Shown here in pieces: positions 25,674 to 34,693 of a stretch of 64,000 bases of DNA. The position numbers were made by a program, and so were the translations under genes. The first letter of the stretch is position 1. Each line of letters opens with the position of its first letter. This stretch comes from Pedobacter frigiditerrae (lineage in GTDB: Bacteria > Bacteroidota > Bacteroidia > Sphingobacteriales > Sphingobacteriaceae), in the NCBI RefSeq assembly GCF_032678705.1, contig NZ_JAVTSS010000001.1, positions 1,612,001 to 1,676,000 on the forward strand. Reading direction: 5' to 3'. The notes under the pieces were generated by a model, which saw nothing but the letters and a program-made list of their open reading frames with translations, was not told the DNA's origin and did no database searches.

Positions 25674-27206
25674 ATGATGAAGAATAGACAATTACCTCAC
25701 CTTGTATTTTGGCTAAGCTTAATTGGCTTTTTTCCACTTACAACCCAAGCTCAAAACACAAAAACCACCAATAACACACGTAAGGCAATTGTTCCTCAAA
25801 AGCAAGTAGATGTATATGCCGCCGGCATTTCAAGAGATAAAATTACAGGCAAATATTTTGCTACGTATTGGAAAAATGGAGAAGAAATACGACTTACTGA
25901 TGGACAGGTAGATGTTTCGGAAGCTAAATCCATATTTGTATCTGGAAATGATGTACATGTAACAGGTACAATTCATCCTCGTGCTATTTATTGGAAGAAT
26001 AGACAACCGATAGAACTTCCAACACCTATTTCTAAAGCAGGTGCATCTGGCACTTATATCACTGTTGTTGGAAACGATGTATATATTACTGGAGCAGATA
26101 ATAGTCCAAATAGATATGAAGCTAAGTATTGGAAAAATGGACAGCCGGTATTACTACTTTTAAGTAAAGACTTTCCTGATGCATATACCAAATTCATTAG
26201 TTTAATAGATAATGATGTGTATGTAATTGGAGAAAGTGCTGGCTGGGTATCTGTTTACTGGAAAAATGGACAAAATGTAAAAACACTTACCGATGGTTTT
26301 AGAAGAATAACAACAATAACTCAACAGGGTGGTCATACGTATGCAGTAGGAGATTACGACAATCACGCAGCTTATTGGAAAAACGGAAAAACAACAATAC
26401 TTACTAGTCAGATAAGCTTTGCAAAATATGTAGCCGTAGCAGGCAATGATATATATGTGGCAGGAGTTTATGATAAGGATAAGGATGGAAATGCATTAGT
26501 TACTGATGGAGATGGTGGTATCTACTGGAAAAATGGAGTTGAAGTAGAACTTGGCGGAACAAATCGTTTTTATCAACCAACTTCAATGGTTGCAAGCGGC
26601 AATGATGTATATGTAACAGCGTATGACAGGTATGAAACAGGTAAACTGTGGAAAAATGGACAGCGTGTAGAACTTCCAAATGCCTATAGAATTAATCAAG
26701 TTATCGTTGTAGAAAGAGCAGCAAGCAATTCAACAAAAGTAACAACAACTAAACCTATGGCAGAGAAAAAACAAGTTATACAACAGGCGAAAGTTATCGA
26801 AAAAACGCAACCATATGTTGCTTCACCTCCAAGTGCAAAAGAAAGGGCAGATCAATTTTTAGCAGAAAATAAAAAGAAACCAGGTGTGATCACCACTGCA
26901 AGTGGCTTTCAATACCAAGTACTTAAAGAGGGAACTGGAGCAAAACCATTATCTACAGATAGGGTAAAAGTACATTTTCTTGGCACTTTCACAAATGGCA
27001 TTAAATTTAAAAGTGCTGATGTTCATATCATACCTAAAAATAGTAATCCAGGTTGGGCTGAAGGTATATCTTTAATGAGAGTAGGCAGTAAATACAAATT
27101 TTTCGTTCCCTCTAAGCTTACTTTCGGAAGAAACATTTTGTCCGAAATGCTAACACCAGAAGACCCTATCATTCTTGAAGTGGATGTATTAGGGATAGAG
27201 AATTAA
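25674..27206 (+). CDS. Exported YWKNG-repeat protein fused to a degenerate FKBP-type domain
   Basis: 510-residue secreted protein with signal peptide (about 1-26, TTQAQ). Seven repeats with the core YWKNGQ (near residues 64, 105, 151, 195, 230, 283 and 325), alternating with GNDVYVxG strands, suggest a seven-bladed beta-propeller; Bacteroidota proteins of this repeat type have no known function. A Lys/Gln-rich linker (about 345-400) leads to an FKBP peptidyl-prolyl isomerase domain (402-510), recognised by VKVHFLGTFTNG, NPGWAEGISLMRVGSKY and ILEVDVLGIE. The usual FDSS is FKSA and the usual AYG is TFG, so two residues of the FKBP active site are changed and isomerase activity is doubtful. The fusion could be a binding scaffold. 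Confidence 0.75.
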   Translation: MMKNRQLPHLVFWLSLIGFFPLTTQAQNTKTTNNTRKAIVPQKQVDVYAAGISRDKITGKYFATYWKNGEEIRLTDGQVDVSEAKSIFVSGNDVHVTGTIHPRAIYWKNRQPIELPTPISKAGASGTYITVVGNDVYITGADNSPNRYEAKYWKNGQPVLLLLSKDFPDAYTKFISLIDNDVYVIGESAGWVSVYWKNGQNVKTLTDGFRRITTITQQGGHTYAVGDYDNHAAYWKNGKTTILTSQISFAKYVAVAGNDIYVAGVYDKDKDGNALVTDGDGGIYWKNGVEVELGGTNRFYQPTSMVASGNDVYVTAYDRYETGKLWKNGQRVELPNAYRINQVIVVERAASNSTKVTTTKPMAEKKQVIQQAKVIEKTQPYVASPPSAKERADQFLAENKKKPGVITTASGFQYQVLKEGTGAKPLSTDRVKVHFLGTFTNGIKFKSADVHIIPKNSNPGWAEGISLMRVGSKYKFFVPSKLTFGRNILSEMLTPEDPIILEVDVLGIEN

Positions 27207-27253
27207 AATATTACTTTTTACCATTATTATTTATCTAGCAAAAATAATTTAAT

Positions 27254-28168
27254 ATGAAAAGATTCCGCATCCGTATTATAACACAGATTTTCATAGGATT
27301 TATTGTTTTAAATTCCTGTTCGGCACAAGCAGACAAAACAATAAGCCTAGTTGCCAGTACTCCTATTGGGAAAGAATTGCAAACCACATTTGGTGTTAGT
27401 TCTGCTAACGAATATGATTTCATGAAGTGGGAGCTTAATCTAAACCAAAACAATCAGCAATTTATATTGGATTTAAATTATGGTGAGAGTATGCCCAATA
27501 CAACTGGTTTTATCAATGGCGGCAAAAAAGCTCAAATAAGTGGAACTTATACCGCAAACACCGGGCAGATTGGAAATTTAAGTGGTAAAATATATGAGTT
27601 AAAAGACACTAAAACTGGCAACAGATTCTCCTTCCTTCAAATTGACGAACACATTTTTCACCTATTATCTGCTAAACGAACGCTAATGGTTGGTAATTCT
27701 GGCTACAGTTACACACTAAATAACAACAACTTAAATAAAACAGACTCAACTAGTCCATCACTCATCATGGCAAAACTTGCTGACAATAATAAGGCAATTC
27801 AACTATCATTTGCAGGAAGAACACCTTGTGAGGAAATAGCAACTGACAATAAATTAACGGTGAGTGAAGGCTGTTTTAAGATAAAATGGAGTATTGTTTT
27901 AAATAGAGATCCTCAAACATTAAAACCTAGCACTTTTACCATGAGACGGATCAATATAGGTCCAGATACGCTGATTGGAAATTGGCAAGTTTTAAAGGGG
28001 ATTACCGCACAGCCTAAAGCACTTGTTTATCAACTCAAATCTACCAATACAAAAGAAACCTACAATCTATTGGTGGGTGATGATAATGTCCTATTTGTAT
28101 TAGATCAACATTTTAGGCTTTACCCAGGCAACAAACTACACAGTTATACGCTAAATGTAAGGGAGTAA
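27254..28168 (+). CDS. Lipoprotein of unknown function with two similar halves (faintly NlpE-like)
   Basis: 304 residues with a lipobox LNSC (Cys22), so anchored in an envelope membrane. Two related units can be seen: FSFLQIDEHIFHLLSAK...GYSYTLNNN near 115-155 and YNLLVGDDNVLFVLDQ...HSYTLNVRE at the C-terminus. The second unit is preceded by LSFAGRTPCEE, which recalls the FxGxxPC start of NlpE-type copper-homeostasis lipoproteins. NlpE proteins have a CxxC motif that is not present here, so the link is weak. It follows the YWKNG/FKBP gene by 47 bp and may be cotranscribed with it. Confidence 0.55.
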   Translation: MKRFRIRIITQIFIGFIVLNSCSAQADKTISLVASTPIGKELQTTFGVSSANEYDFMKWELNLNQNNQQFILDLNYGESMPNTTGFINGGKKAQISGTYTANTGQIGNLSGKIYELKDTKTGNRFSFLQIDEHIFHLLSAKRTLMVGNSGYSYTLNNNNLNKTDSTSPSLIMAKLADNNKAIQLSFAGRTPCEEIATDNKLTVSEGCFKIKWSIVLNRDPQTLKPSTFTMRRINIGPDTLIGNWQVLKGITAQPKALVYQLKSTNTKETYNLLVGDDNVLFVLDQHFRLYPGNKLHSYTLNVRE

Positions 28169-28186
28169 TTGTTTAAACATAAAAAA

Positions 28187-28206
28187 GCCCTAGTTTTCAC
28201 TAAGGC
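28187..28206. terminator. Bidirectional hairpin terminator (CCYTAGTTTTCACTAAGG core)
   Basis: GCCCTAGT-TTTC-ACTAAGGC, an 8-bp stem with one G-T pair, flanked by A and T runs, between the convergent lipoprotein and peptidase genes. Its core is nearly identical to the terminator at 31085-31112. Confidence 0.75.
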
Positions 28207-28230
28207 CTCTTTTACATTATACTTTTTAAG

Positions 28231-30252
28231 CTATTTAACGCTTTGTTCTCTTGGCCAAATGTTATCTGCTACATTCGCATCAGGAAAACGTCCATTAGGA
28301 TCAAATGTTATCTTTTTGATTTTACGCTCACCAAAATCCATCACTGCATTAAAGGTACGATTACCATTAAACCAAACTGAAGCAGGCCAAGTTACTACTG
28401 CTGTAGTTGCATCAATCATCTTGGCATTTGCCACTTTTTTAAGCGCTGGGCCTGTTGCTTCAAACTCTACTTTTAGTACCACAGGCGATGGCATTTGTCC
28501 GGCTTCATGAACCGTTACCGTAGTTTTACCTTTAACTGTTTTAACATCTTGTATAGATCCTTCTACAGTCTCAGTCGTAAACAACCAATAATACCAGAAC
28601 CACTCTAAATCTTGGTTCAATTCATTATTCATGAAAAACATGTAATCCCAAGGTGATGGGTGTTTGAAAGACCAAGTTGCCGTGTATTTTTTCATCGCAT
28701 TAATTACGGCTTCATCACCAACAATGCCACCTAACATAGAAAGCATTAATGGTGTTTTGCCATAAGTTTGAAAGCTATATCCGCTACCGGCGTCGTTTGC
28801 ACTCCACATCATTGGTGCTTCGTTTTCACTACCGCTGTTTCTACCATAACTTTGTCCAAGTCCATCTAAACTATAAGCTCTTTGTCTGCTATCGGCACCA
28901 GATAGAATGTTCATGTATTGGTTAAAACCTTCATCCATCCATCCGTAACGAGTTTCGTTATTACCCACTACCATTGGCCACCATTGGTGAGCTGTTTCAT
29001 GATCTGCTGCACCTTGGTTAGAGTTAATTACCATTGGATATTCCATACCAGCACTTGGTCCATCTTGCAAAGTAAATTGAGGGAAAGGATAAGGCGCCCA
29101 TAGTTTCGAATAAAATTCTAACGCATGACGAGAAATTTGACCAGCTCGTTCAAACGATTTTGCCCTTTCTGGCGCAAAAACCATGTGAATGGGAATAGCA
29201 CCTTTACCAGGAATTGTTGCTCTTGTGGCTTTCCAGATAAAGTTCTCGGCAGTTGCCCAAGCAAAATCATTTACCTTATCGGCTAAAAAATGCCAAGTTA
29301 ACTTATCACCAGGTGCAGTTGATTTACCTGGTCCTTTTTCAGATTCGCCTACAATAGTTACTTCATCATCTGAGTTAAGTACCGTAGCTAAACGTTGCTG
29401 TGCAGTTGCCGTTAATACTTCTTTGGGATTTTGAAGTACGCCTGTTCCGCTTACAATCCATCCTCCTGGTACAGTAAGGTAGACATCAAATTTACCAAAG
29501 TTGTTATAAAACTCAGACGGGCCTAAATAAGGACTTGTTTCCCATCCACGTAAATCATCATATTTCGCCAAACGAGGATACCATTGCGTAGGCTGAAAAA
29601 GTTTATCATCAAATCGTTGTGTCATTCTATGGCCTCTACCAATATTACCGCCTGGAAGTTTAGTATGCCATGCAATTTCTACTTCTACTGTTGCGCCTGC
29701 TTTGATAGGATCAATTAAATTAATACTAGCAACAGTTTGCGTTAATCCAGACACTGTTAATTTTGATGGCGGAGCAGCATTACCACCACGACCACCAAAT
29801 GAAGGTGTAGCAGTAAGATCCACAGGCTGTCCAGCTACTTTTATACCAGTTAAAACCATTCCATCTGTTGCTTCAGCAGGTACAGATGCACCTCGTTGGG
29901 CTTCAGCACGAAAAATATTATGATCTAAACGCAGTACGATGTTCCTTAGCTCATCTTTACTATTGTTATGCACACTAATTTTTTCGGTCCCTGTAATGGT
30001 TTGGGTTGCTGGATCAAGACTAGCTTTAATAGTATAATCTGCTTCTAATTGCCAATAATTTGGTCCGGGTTTGCCCGAAAAATCACGTGTCCCTGCAGTA
30101 AATGCTTTGCGAATAGAATTCGTCATGGGTACATCTAATCGGATGGAACGTTTTGAAGTTTCAATGTTTTTACGGATTGGAACTGTAGTTTGTTGAGCTG
30201 AAGCAACGCCAGCGGTTGTCAGTAAAGCGAGAAGGGTAATTCGCATATTCAT
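28231..30252 (-). CDS. Secreted M1-family zinc metallopeptidase
   Basis: 673-residue exported peptidase with signal peptide (1-19, GVASAQ). The zinc site is HETAH (His near 418) with the third ligand Glu in MDEGFNQY 18 residues later, and the M1 substrate motif appears as GMEYP (about 402). The C-terminal region carries a beta-rich domain. Many Bacteroidota M1-like proteins of this size are periplasmic aminopeptidases with broad specificity. The gene is monocistronic and ends at the shared terminator with the lipoprotein gene. Confidence 0.92.
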   Translation of the reverse strand: MNMRITLLALLTTAGVASAQQTTVPIRKNIETSKRSIRLDVPMTNSIRKAFTAGTRDFSGKPGPNYWQLEADYTIKASLDPATQTITGTEKISVHNNSKDELRNIVLRLDHNIFRAEAQRGASVPAEATDGMVLTGIKVAGQPVDLTATPSFGGRGGNAAPPSKLTVSGLTQTVASINLIDPIKAGATVEVEIAWHTKLPGGNIGRGHRMTQRFDDKLFQPTQWYPRLAKYDDLRGWETSPYLGPSEFYNNFGKFDVYLTVPGGWIVSGTGVLQNPKEVLTATAQQRLATVLNSDDEVTIVGESEKGPGKSTAPGDKLTWHFLADKVNDFAWATAENFIWKATRATIPGKGAIPIHMVFAPERAKSFERAGQISRHALEFYSKLWAPYPFPQFTLQDGPSAGMEYPMVINSNQGAADHETAHQWWPMVVGNNETRYGWMDEGFNQYMNILSGADSRQRAYSLDGLGQSYGRNSGSENEAPMMWSANDAGSGYSFQTYGKTPLMLSMLGGIVGDEAVINAMKKYTATWSFKHPSPWDYMFFMNNELNQDLEWFWYYWLFTTETVEGSIQDVKTVKGKTTVTVHEAGQMPSPVVLKVEFEATGPALKKVANAKMIDATTAVVTWPASVWFNGNRTFNAVMDFGERKIKKITFDPNGRFPDANVADNIWPREQSVK

Positions 30253-30483
30253 AAAATGAATGGTTAAAATTTGTGCTAAAAATAGAGATAGCTAACTTAC
30301 TAAAAACTTATAAATGAAAGCTAAGGCTTTGTTAATTCTAACCTACATATTACAATTTGATAAAAGCAATGGAAATTGTTTTAGCGCTAGAAGAATGCAT
30401 AAAAAAGAGAAATTTATTCAAGGCCCAATCCAATTTAATGTTGGGATGCAATTCTTATCAGGATACCAATAAAAATGTTAAAA

Positions 30484-30657
30484 CTACGAGTAAAAGACTT
30501 TATAGCAATTATAACATTTAAATCGTCTTTTTTCGGTCCACCCTAGAAAAAGCTTAAATAAGGTTGGTCGACTAATTCTCTCGATTGTTGGTTGCTTACA
30601 ATCAGGACAAACGATTTTCTCACGTGGCTTGCTAGGTGGAGTTGGAGCTTGAGTCAT
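30484..30657 (-). CDS. 57-residue zinc-ribbon protein
   Basis: A short gene on the minus strand reading MTQAPTPPSKPREKIVCPDC to the stop TAG. Two CxxC pairs, Cys17/Cys20 (CPDC) and Cys48/Cys51 (CYNC), 28 residues apart, would bind one zinc. The linker is basic and hydrophobic (LFKLFLGWTEKRRFK). The coding frame is clean and the CxxC pairs are unlikely by chance. It resembles small zinc-ribbon proteins of Bacteroidota without known role. The Pro-rich start suggests a flexible tail. It lies 231 bp upstream of the start of the peptidase gene and its promoter was not identified. Confidence 0.75.
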   Translation of the reverse strand: MTQAPTPPSKPREKIVCPDCKQPTIERISRPTLFKLFLGWTEKRRFKCYNCYKVFYS

Positions 30658-31084
30658 GTCTAGAACGTTTAGGGGCTGAATATATTACAATTATAATACA
30701 AAGAAACTATTTTTATTTTAAAATAATGTTAAACTTTAAAGAAAAATAGAATAAAATGTGAATTTATTTCTGATTTTTAGCTTTAAATTTCGTTTTTGGT
30801 CAAAAAAAATAGAACAAACTAGTTCTTTAGTCAAAGAAAATAGATTAATTTGTTAATTTTAAGTTAATAATAAAAACACATACACCAACTTTAAGCTCCA
30901 AAAACTATTCAAATTCATAATTTCATCAACTTAATAGAATTTTAACTTTATTTTTCGACATAATTTTTAAAAAATCACAATTTTAGAGAACATTTATTAA
31001 AAAAATTTCAAATATTCAACTCTCTTAACACACATTTACAACGCACATCACACAACTAGTAATGATGTAAAAGCTATTAAATTC
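30658..31084. other. Very AT-rich non-coding spacer with a pair of direct repeats
   Basis: No gene is seen. GGTCAAAAAAAATAGA (30798-30813) and AGTCAAAGAAAATAGA (30829-30844) are 31 bp apart and match at 14 of 16 positions, with a short inverted repeat AGAAC/GTTCT between them. This could be an operator for the zinc-ribbon gene or simply AT-rich chance. Confidence 0.4.
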
Positions 31085-31112
31085 AAATGCCTTAGTTTTC
31101 ACTAAGGCATTT
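31085..31112 (-). terminator. Terminator of the methyltransferase gene
   Basis: AAATGCCTTAGT-TTTC-ACTAAGGCATTT, a perfect 12-bp stem with a 4-base loop, 59 bp past the methyltransferase stop. The stem's own outer AAATG/CATTT supplies the T run. It shares loop and core with the hairpin at 28187. Confidence 0.82.
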
Positions 31113-31171
31113 GTGTTAATAAAACTTCAAAAAAAGAAGTCAAATTAGCTAGGAGCAATAAACCGTAACTC

Positions 31172-31969
31172 TCAAGGTATTGAAGTAGTGTTTTCGCTAA
31201 TGCTTTTATTCTGAGACTTAAAAAGAAATTCTAGTTCTGCATAAAGCTCATCTTCTTTTCCATTTTTTTCTGCAGCCTCAAATGCATTCATTGTTGGACC
31301 GTAATAATTTCTGAAAACACCTAAAAAGTCTGCCGGAGAATAGTCGGCATTAAAAGTAAATGTATCTTTAACAAAAGAAATATGCTCTTTTGCAATACCT
31401 GCACTTTCAAAACGCTCTGTTATGTTTTTTTCTACACCCCATAACATCGGACTAACGAAACCTTCTGGTGGAGCTGGTGTATAACGAGAACAAATTTTTA
31501 AAATCTGAGCAACAAGTGTAGGATCTTCAGGAATCCAATTACCCATTACAATTTTGCCACCTTGTTTGGTTACCCTTACCATTTCTTTTGCCACCTTAAA
31601 TGGATTTGATGAGAACATTGCACCAAACACAGTAATGATCAAATCAAAGCTATTATCGGCAATGCTATAAAGGTCGGCAGCATCTCCTTCCTCGAAATTG
31701 CAGTTAGCTAATTCCTCTTCAATTACTCGTTCATTACCCGCTTTTACGAGGTTAATGGCTATGTCAACTCCTAGAACACTTTTTGCCAGTTTTGCTGCAG
31801 GGATTGCTGTAGTACCATCTCCACAACCAAGATCAAGAATATCCAAATCTTTTGTTATTCCTAACTTAGCCACTAAAGCCACCCCGCTTGCACGCATTGT
31901 TGCTGCTACTTTTGTAAAATCACCTTTTTCCCATAACACTTTGTTTGGGTTCATTGTTACTTTCGTCAT
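31172..31969 (-). CDS. Class I SAM-dependent methyltransferase
   Basis: 265-residue cytosolic methyltransferase. Motif I is LDLGCGDGTTAIPAAKL, followed by the acidic strand VLGVDIA, and FDLIITVFGAMFSSNPFKV is motif IV. It resembles UbiE/phytanyl-type small-molecule methyltransferases. The C-terminal QSKNKSISENTTSIP tail is short and polar. The gene stands alone with its own terminator and its substrate is unknown. Confidence 0.9.
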   Translation of the reverse strand: MTKVTMNPNKVLWEKGDFTKVAATMRASGVALVAKLGITKDLDILDLGCGDGTTAIPAAKLAKSVLGVDIAINLVKAGNERVIEEELANCNFEEGDAADLYSIADNSFDLIITVFGAMFSSNPFKVAKEMVRVTKQGGKIVMGNWIPEDPTLVAQILKICSRYTPAPPEGFVSPMLWGVEKNITERFESAGIAKEHISFVKDTFTFNADYSPADFLGVFRNYYGPTMNAFEAAEKNGKEDELYAELEFLFKSQNKSISENTTSIP

Positions 31970-32453
31970 TACCGAATATTAATATTATAATTTTGTTAAT
32001 TAGAACTAATACAACCAAAGTTGACTTTACCCCTACCTCCACTGAAAAATTAAATGCGTTATGTATAATTTATATCAAATTAAATTGTTTATCTAATTCA
32101 ATCAGCCTCAATAAATCAAAAAATGCAAAGATTTAATCGTGTTTTCTCCCACATTCCTCCCAGATTCGTTCGGAGAATCGGCCTTTAAAGCAACGTTTCT
32201 CGAACAACGCTGGGAGAAGTCTCGAACAAACACCCTTTCAAACCAGTCAATTGCCGTCAAATCCAATCAAATCCGGTCACTACCCTACAAAAGCTTTTTT
32301 CTTGTTTTTACTTAGCTTATTTTCGTTTTAGCATTAGGATTAAAGGAATTTGAAAATGAGGATTGCAAGAACTAACAGATATTTTATAATTAAGGCTATT
32401 TAATTTAGTTTATAAAATGGATGATGCTATCCATTCGTAATTCAATAGAATCA
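31970..32453. other. Non-coding spacer with a GC-rich TTCTCGAAC repeat patch
   Basis: About 480 bp without a gene. Positions 32148-32290 are much richer in GC than the surroundings and contain GTTCGGAGAA (32168-32177), TTCTCGAAC (32197-32205) and AGTCTCGAAC (32219-32228), which form imperfect inverted and direct repeats. This resembles dispersed intergenic repeats rather than a gene. No promoter for the methyltransferase was identified. Confidence 0.45.
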
Positions 32454-32485
32454 AAAAGCCTTACATGATATACTGCAAGGCTTTT
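32454..32485 (-). terminator. Terminator at the end of the PUL operon (GH92)
   Basis: AAAAGCCTT (32454-32462) pairs with AAGGCTTTT (32477-32485) across a 14-base loop, 33 bp beyond the GH92 stop codon. On the minus strand the stem ends in TTTTGAT. Confidence 0.7.
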
Positions 32486-32517
32486 ATAGTGTTTAATATA
32501 TTATTAATATATAATCA

Positions 32518-34671
32518 TCATTTCGAAATGATGTCTATTACCGCCCCATTTTTAAACACATCATGTGGGATAAAATAACCTCTGTTCACCTTTCCGTTAA
32601 CCCTTATCTCCTTTAATGCCCTTCCAGCATTTGGCTTCTTGATGACGATGGTTTTTCCATTAGATGTTTTCCATCTTACCTCATCAAAAAGTGGAACAGT
32701 AACCAGGTATTCAGGATCTGTGGCTGAGAATGGATAAAAGCCCAGCGCACTGAAAACGTACCAAGCAGACATTTCTCCAGCATCATCCATTCCTGAAAGT
32801 GCCAATCCATCACTGCCAATTCCATAAAGGTTGTTCATGATGTTATCCAGTATTTTCTGTGATTTTTCTGGCTTACCGATAAAATGATAAGCAAAAGGCG
32901 CCTCATGATCAGGTTGGTTACCCTGGCAATACTGGCCTATCATTGTTTCTACGTTCCTTGCAATATGCTTGGGATTCCATGGTACTGTAAATAATGAGTC
33001 TAGCTTGGACTCAAAACCATTGGCACCTCCGTACAAGGCAATTAATCCCTTCATGTCATGAGGGGCATAGAATGAAACCTGCCATGCATTGGCCTCTCTG
33101 TACATATACTCATAATAAGGAAACTGAGGGTTAAAAGGCGTGATCCAACTCCCGTTTTCCAATCTACCTCGCATAAATCTCGTAGCGGGATCAAACATGT
33201 TCTTATAGTTATTAGATCTTGCCATCAATATCCTATAATTGGCTGTATCGCCCAATTTCTTTGCAATCTGCGCCACCGAATAGTCATCATAAGCATATTC
33301 AAGTGTTTTTGATACACCTGCTTTTGCCTTGGTCTCTACCTGTGGATTGGCAATATCTGGATCAGAGATATAACCCTTTTTGATATACTCGGCAATATAC
33401 GGCCTTGCCCCTCCCTCAACGTTCGCATTTCTCAATAAGATCTGATAAGTACCCTTGATATCAAAATCATCAATCCCTCTTAGATAGGCTCCTGCTATGG
33501 AAGAAGCGCCATGGTCCCCATGGAAAAAGGTAGGCATAAAACCTTTTTTATCGCCAACATCCTTCATTGACTTGATCACGTCAAGCGCAACCTTCGGGGA
33601 TATAAGACCTAAAAGCACATCTTTGTTCCTATAAGTATCCCATAAGGATGGTTCTGTGTAATAGGCAAAATCAGCCCTTGCCACGTTCCTTTTTGCATCG
33701 GTAAACTCCCCGTTTATATCACTTCTTAAGGCTGGCCATAGAAAGGAACGATAAAGGCAAGAATAAAGCATCTGCATTTGTTTATCGGTACCTCCCTTTA
33801 CCTGTACTGTCGATAAAAGATCTTCCCATTTCTGGGTAGCCTCGTTCCTTATCGTGGTAAAGGACTTGTTACCAATTTCCTTTTCAAGGTTCTCCTTTGC
33901 GTTTTCAATGCTCACAAATGACAAACCTATCTTTAGTTCAACTGGTGCATTTGTACCATTTGTGAGGTGGGCAATGGCGTAACCTGTGCGTTGACCAACA
34001 TCTGTAATATCCAACCTTTCGATCGTGGTGTTCAATACTGCATAAAAATATACATTCTCTCCTCCCTGAAAACCTTGGATAACGTTATTTCTAACCTTCT
34101 CAATCTTCCATGAGGATACTCTACTATTCGCTTTGCCCATGTCAAACAGTATTTGTCTGTTTGCATTGTTCTTATAGTCATACTTATGGTAACCTGCCCT
34201 TAGTGTCGAGGTCAGGCTAACATTAACAGCATAATCCTCAAGATACACTTGATAATATCCTGGAGCAGCACTCTCGTTTTTGTGTGAGAATCTCGAACCA
34301 AATTTACTACCCGGATTTGAGAGCGGCAGGATGGGAATGTTGCAGAGGTTCCAATGCCCCTTATTGGTATGTGTAAAACCATAGATCATGTCATCTTCAT
34401 ATTCATAGCCTGCACCAGAACCGTATTCTGTCATCGGGCTTAGCTGTACCATTGCATTAGGCAACGAGCTTCCTGGAAAGGTTAACCCCGCCCATGACCT
34501 CCATCCCCTTGGCAATTCATAGCCCAAAATATTTGGATCTGTAAGTGGCGCAGTACCAATAAACGTGTTTACGAACTTGGTGTAAGTGGTTTTTGTCTGG
34601 CCTTTTGTAAGGGCTGTTGCCAACGTCATCACCAGCAAAAGGCTTAAAAATCTTTTATAATTGGTTTCCAT
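32518..34671 (-). CDS. Secreted GH92 glycosidase with atypical substrate loop
   Basis: 717 residues from the ATG at 34671 (preferred to 34692, because signal peptide METNYKRFLSLLLVMTLA starts there). GH92 core segments are EYAYDDYSVAQ, REANAWQ (Glu aligned with the general acid) and GMDDAGEMSAW. The loop that reads HLSGTG in the first GH92 is THTNKGHWNL here, so the linkage or leaving-group specificity is probably different from alpha-1,2. There are no C-terminal accessory domains. It ends the five-gene GH2/dehydrogenase/esterase group, 22 bp after the SGNH gene. Its base composition is higher in GC than the adjacent SGNH gene. Confidence 0.92.
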   Translation of the reverse strand: METNYKRFLSLLLVMTLATALTKGQTKTTYTKFVNTFIGTAPLTDPNILGYELPRGWRSWAGLTFPGSSLPNAMVQLSPMTEYGSGAGYEYEDDMIYGFTHTNKGHWNLCNIPILPLSNPGSKFGSRFSHKNESAAPGYYQVYLEDYAVNVSLTSTLRAGYHKYDYKNNANRQILFDMGKANSRVSSWKIEKVRNNVIQGFQGGENVYFYAVLNTTIERLDITDVGQRTGYAIAHLTNGTNAPVELKIGLSFVSIENAKENLEKEIGNKSFTTIRNEATQKWEDLLSTVQVKGGTDKQMQMLYSCLYRSFLWPALRSDINGEFTDAKRNVARADFAYYTEPSLWDTYRNKDVLLGLISPKVALDVIKSMKDVGDKKGFMPTFFHGDHGASSIAGAYLRGIDDFDIKGTYQILLRNANVEGGARPYIAEYIKKGYISDPDIANPQVETKAKAGVSKTLEYAYDDYSVAQIAKKLGDTANYRILMARSNNYKNMFDPATRFMRGRLENGSWITPFNPQFPYYEYMYREANAWQVSFYAPHDMKGLIALYGGANGFESKLDSLFTVPWNPKHIARNVETMIGQYCQGNQPDHEAPFAYHFIGKPEKSQKILDNIMNNLYGIGSDGLALSGMDDAGEMSAWYVFSALGFYPFSATDPEYLVTVPLFDEVRWKTSNGKTIVIKKPNAGRALKEIRVNGKVNRGYFIPHDVFKNGAVIDIISK

Positions 34672-34693
34672 GTGTTTAAAATTTGATATCATC

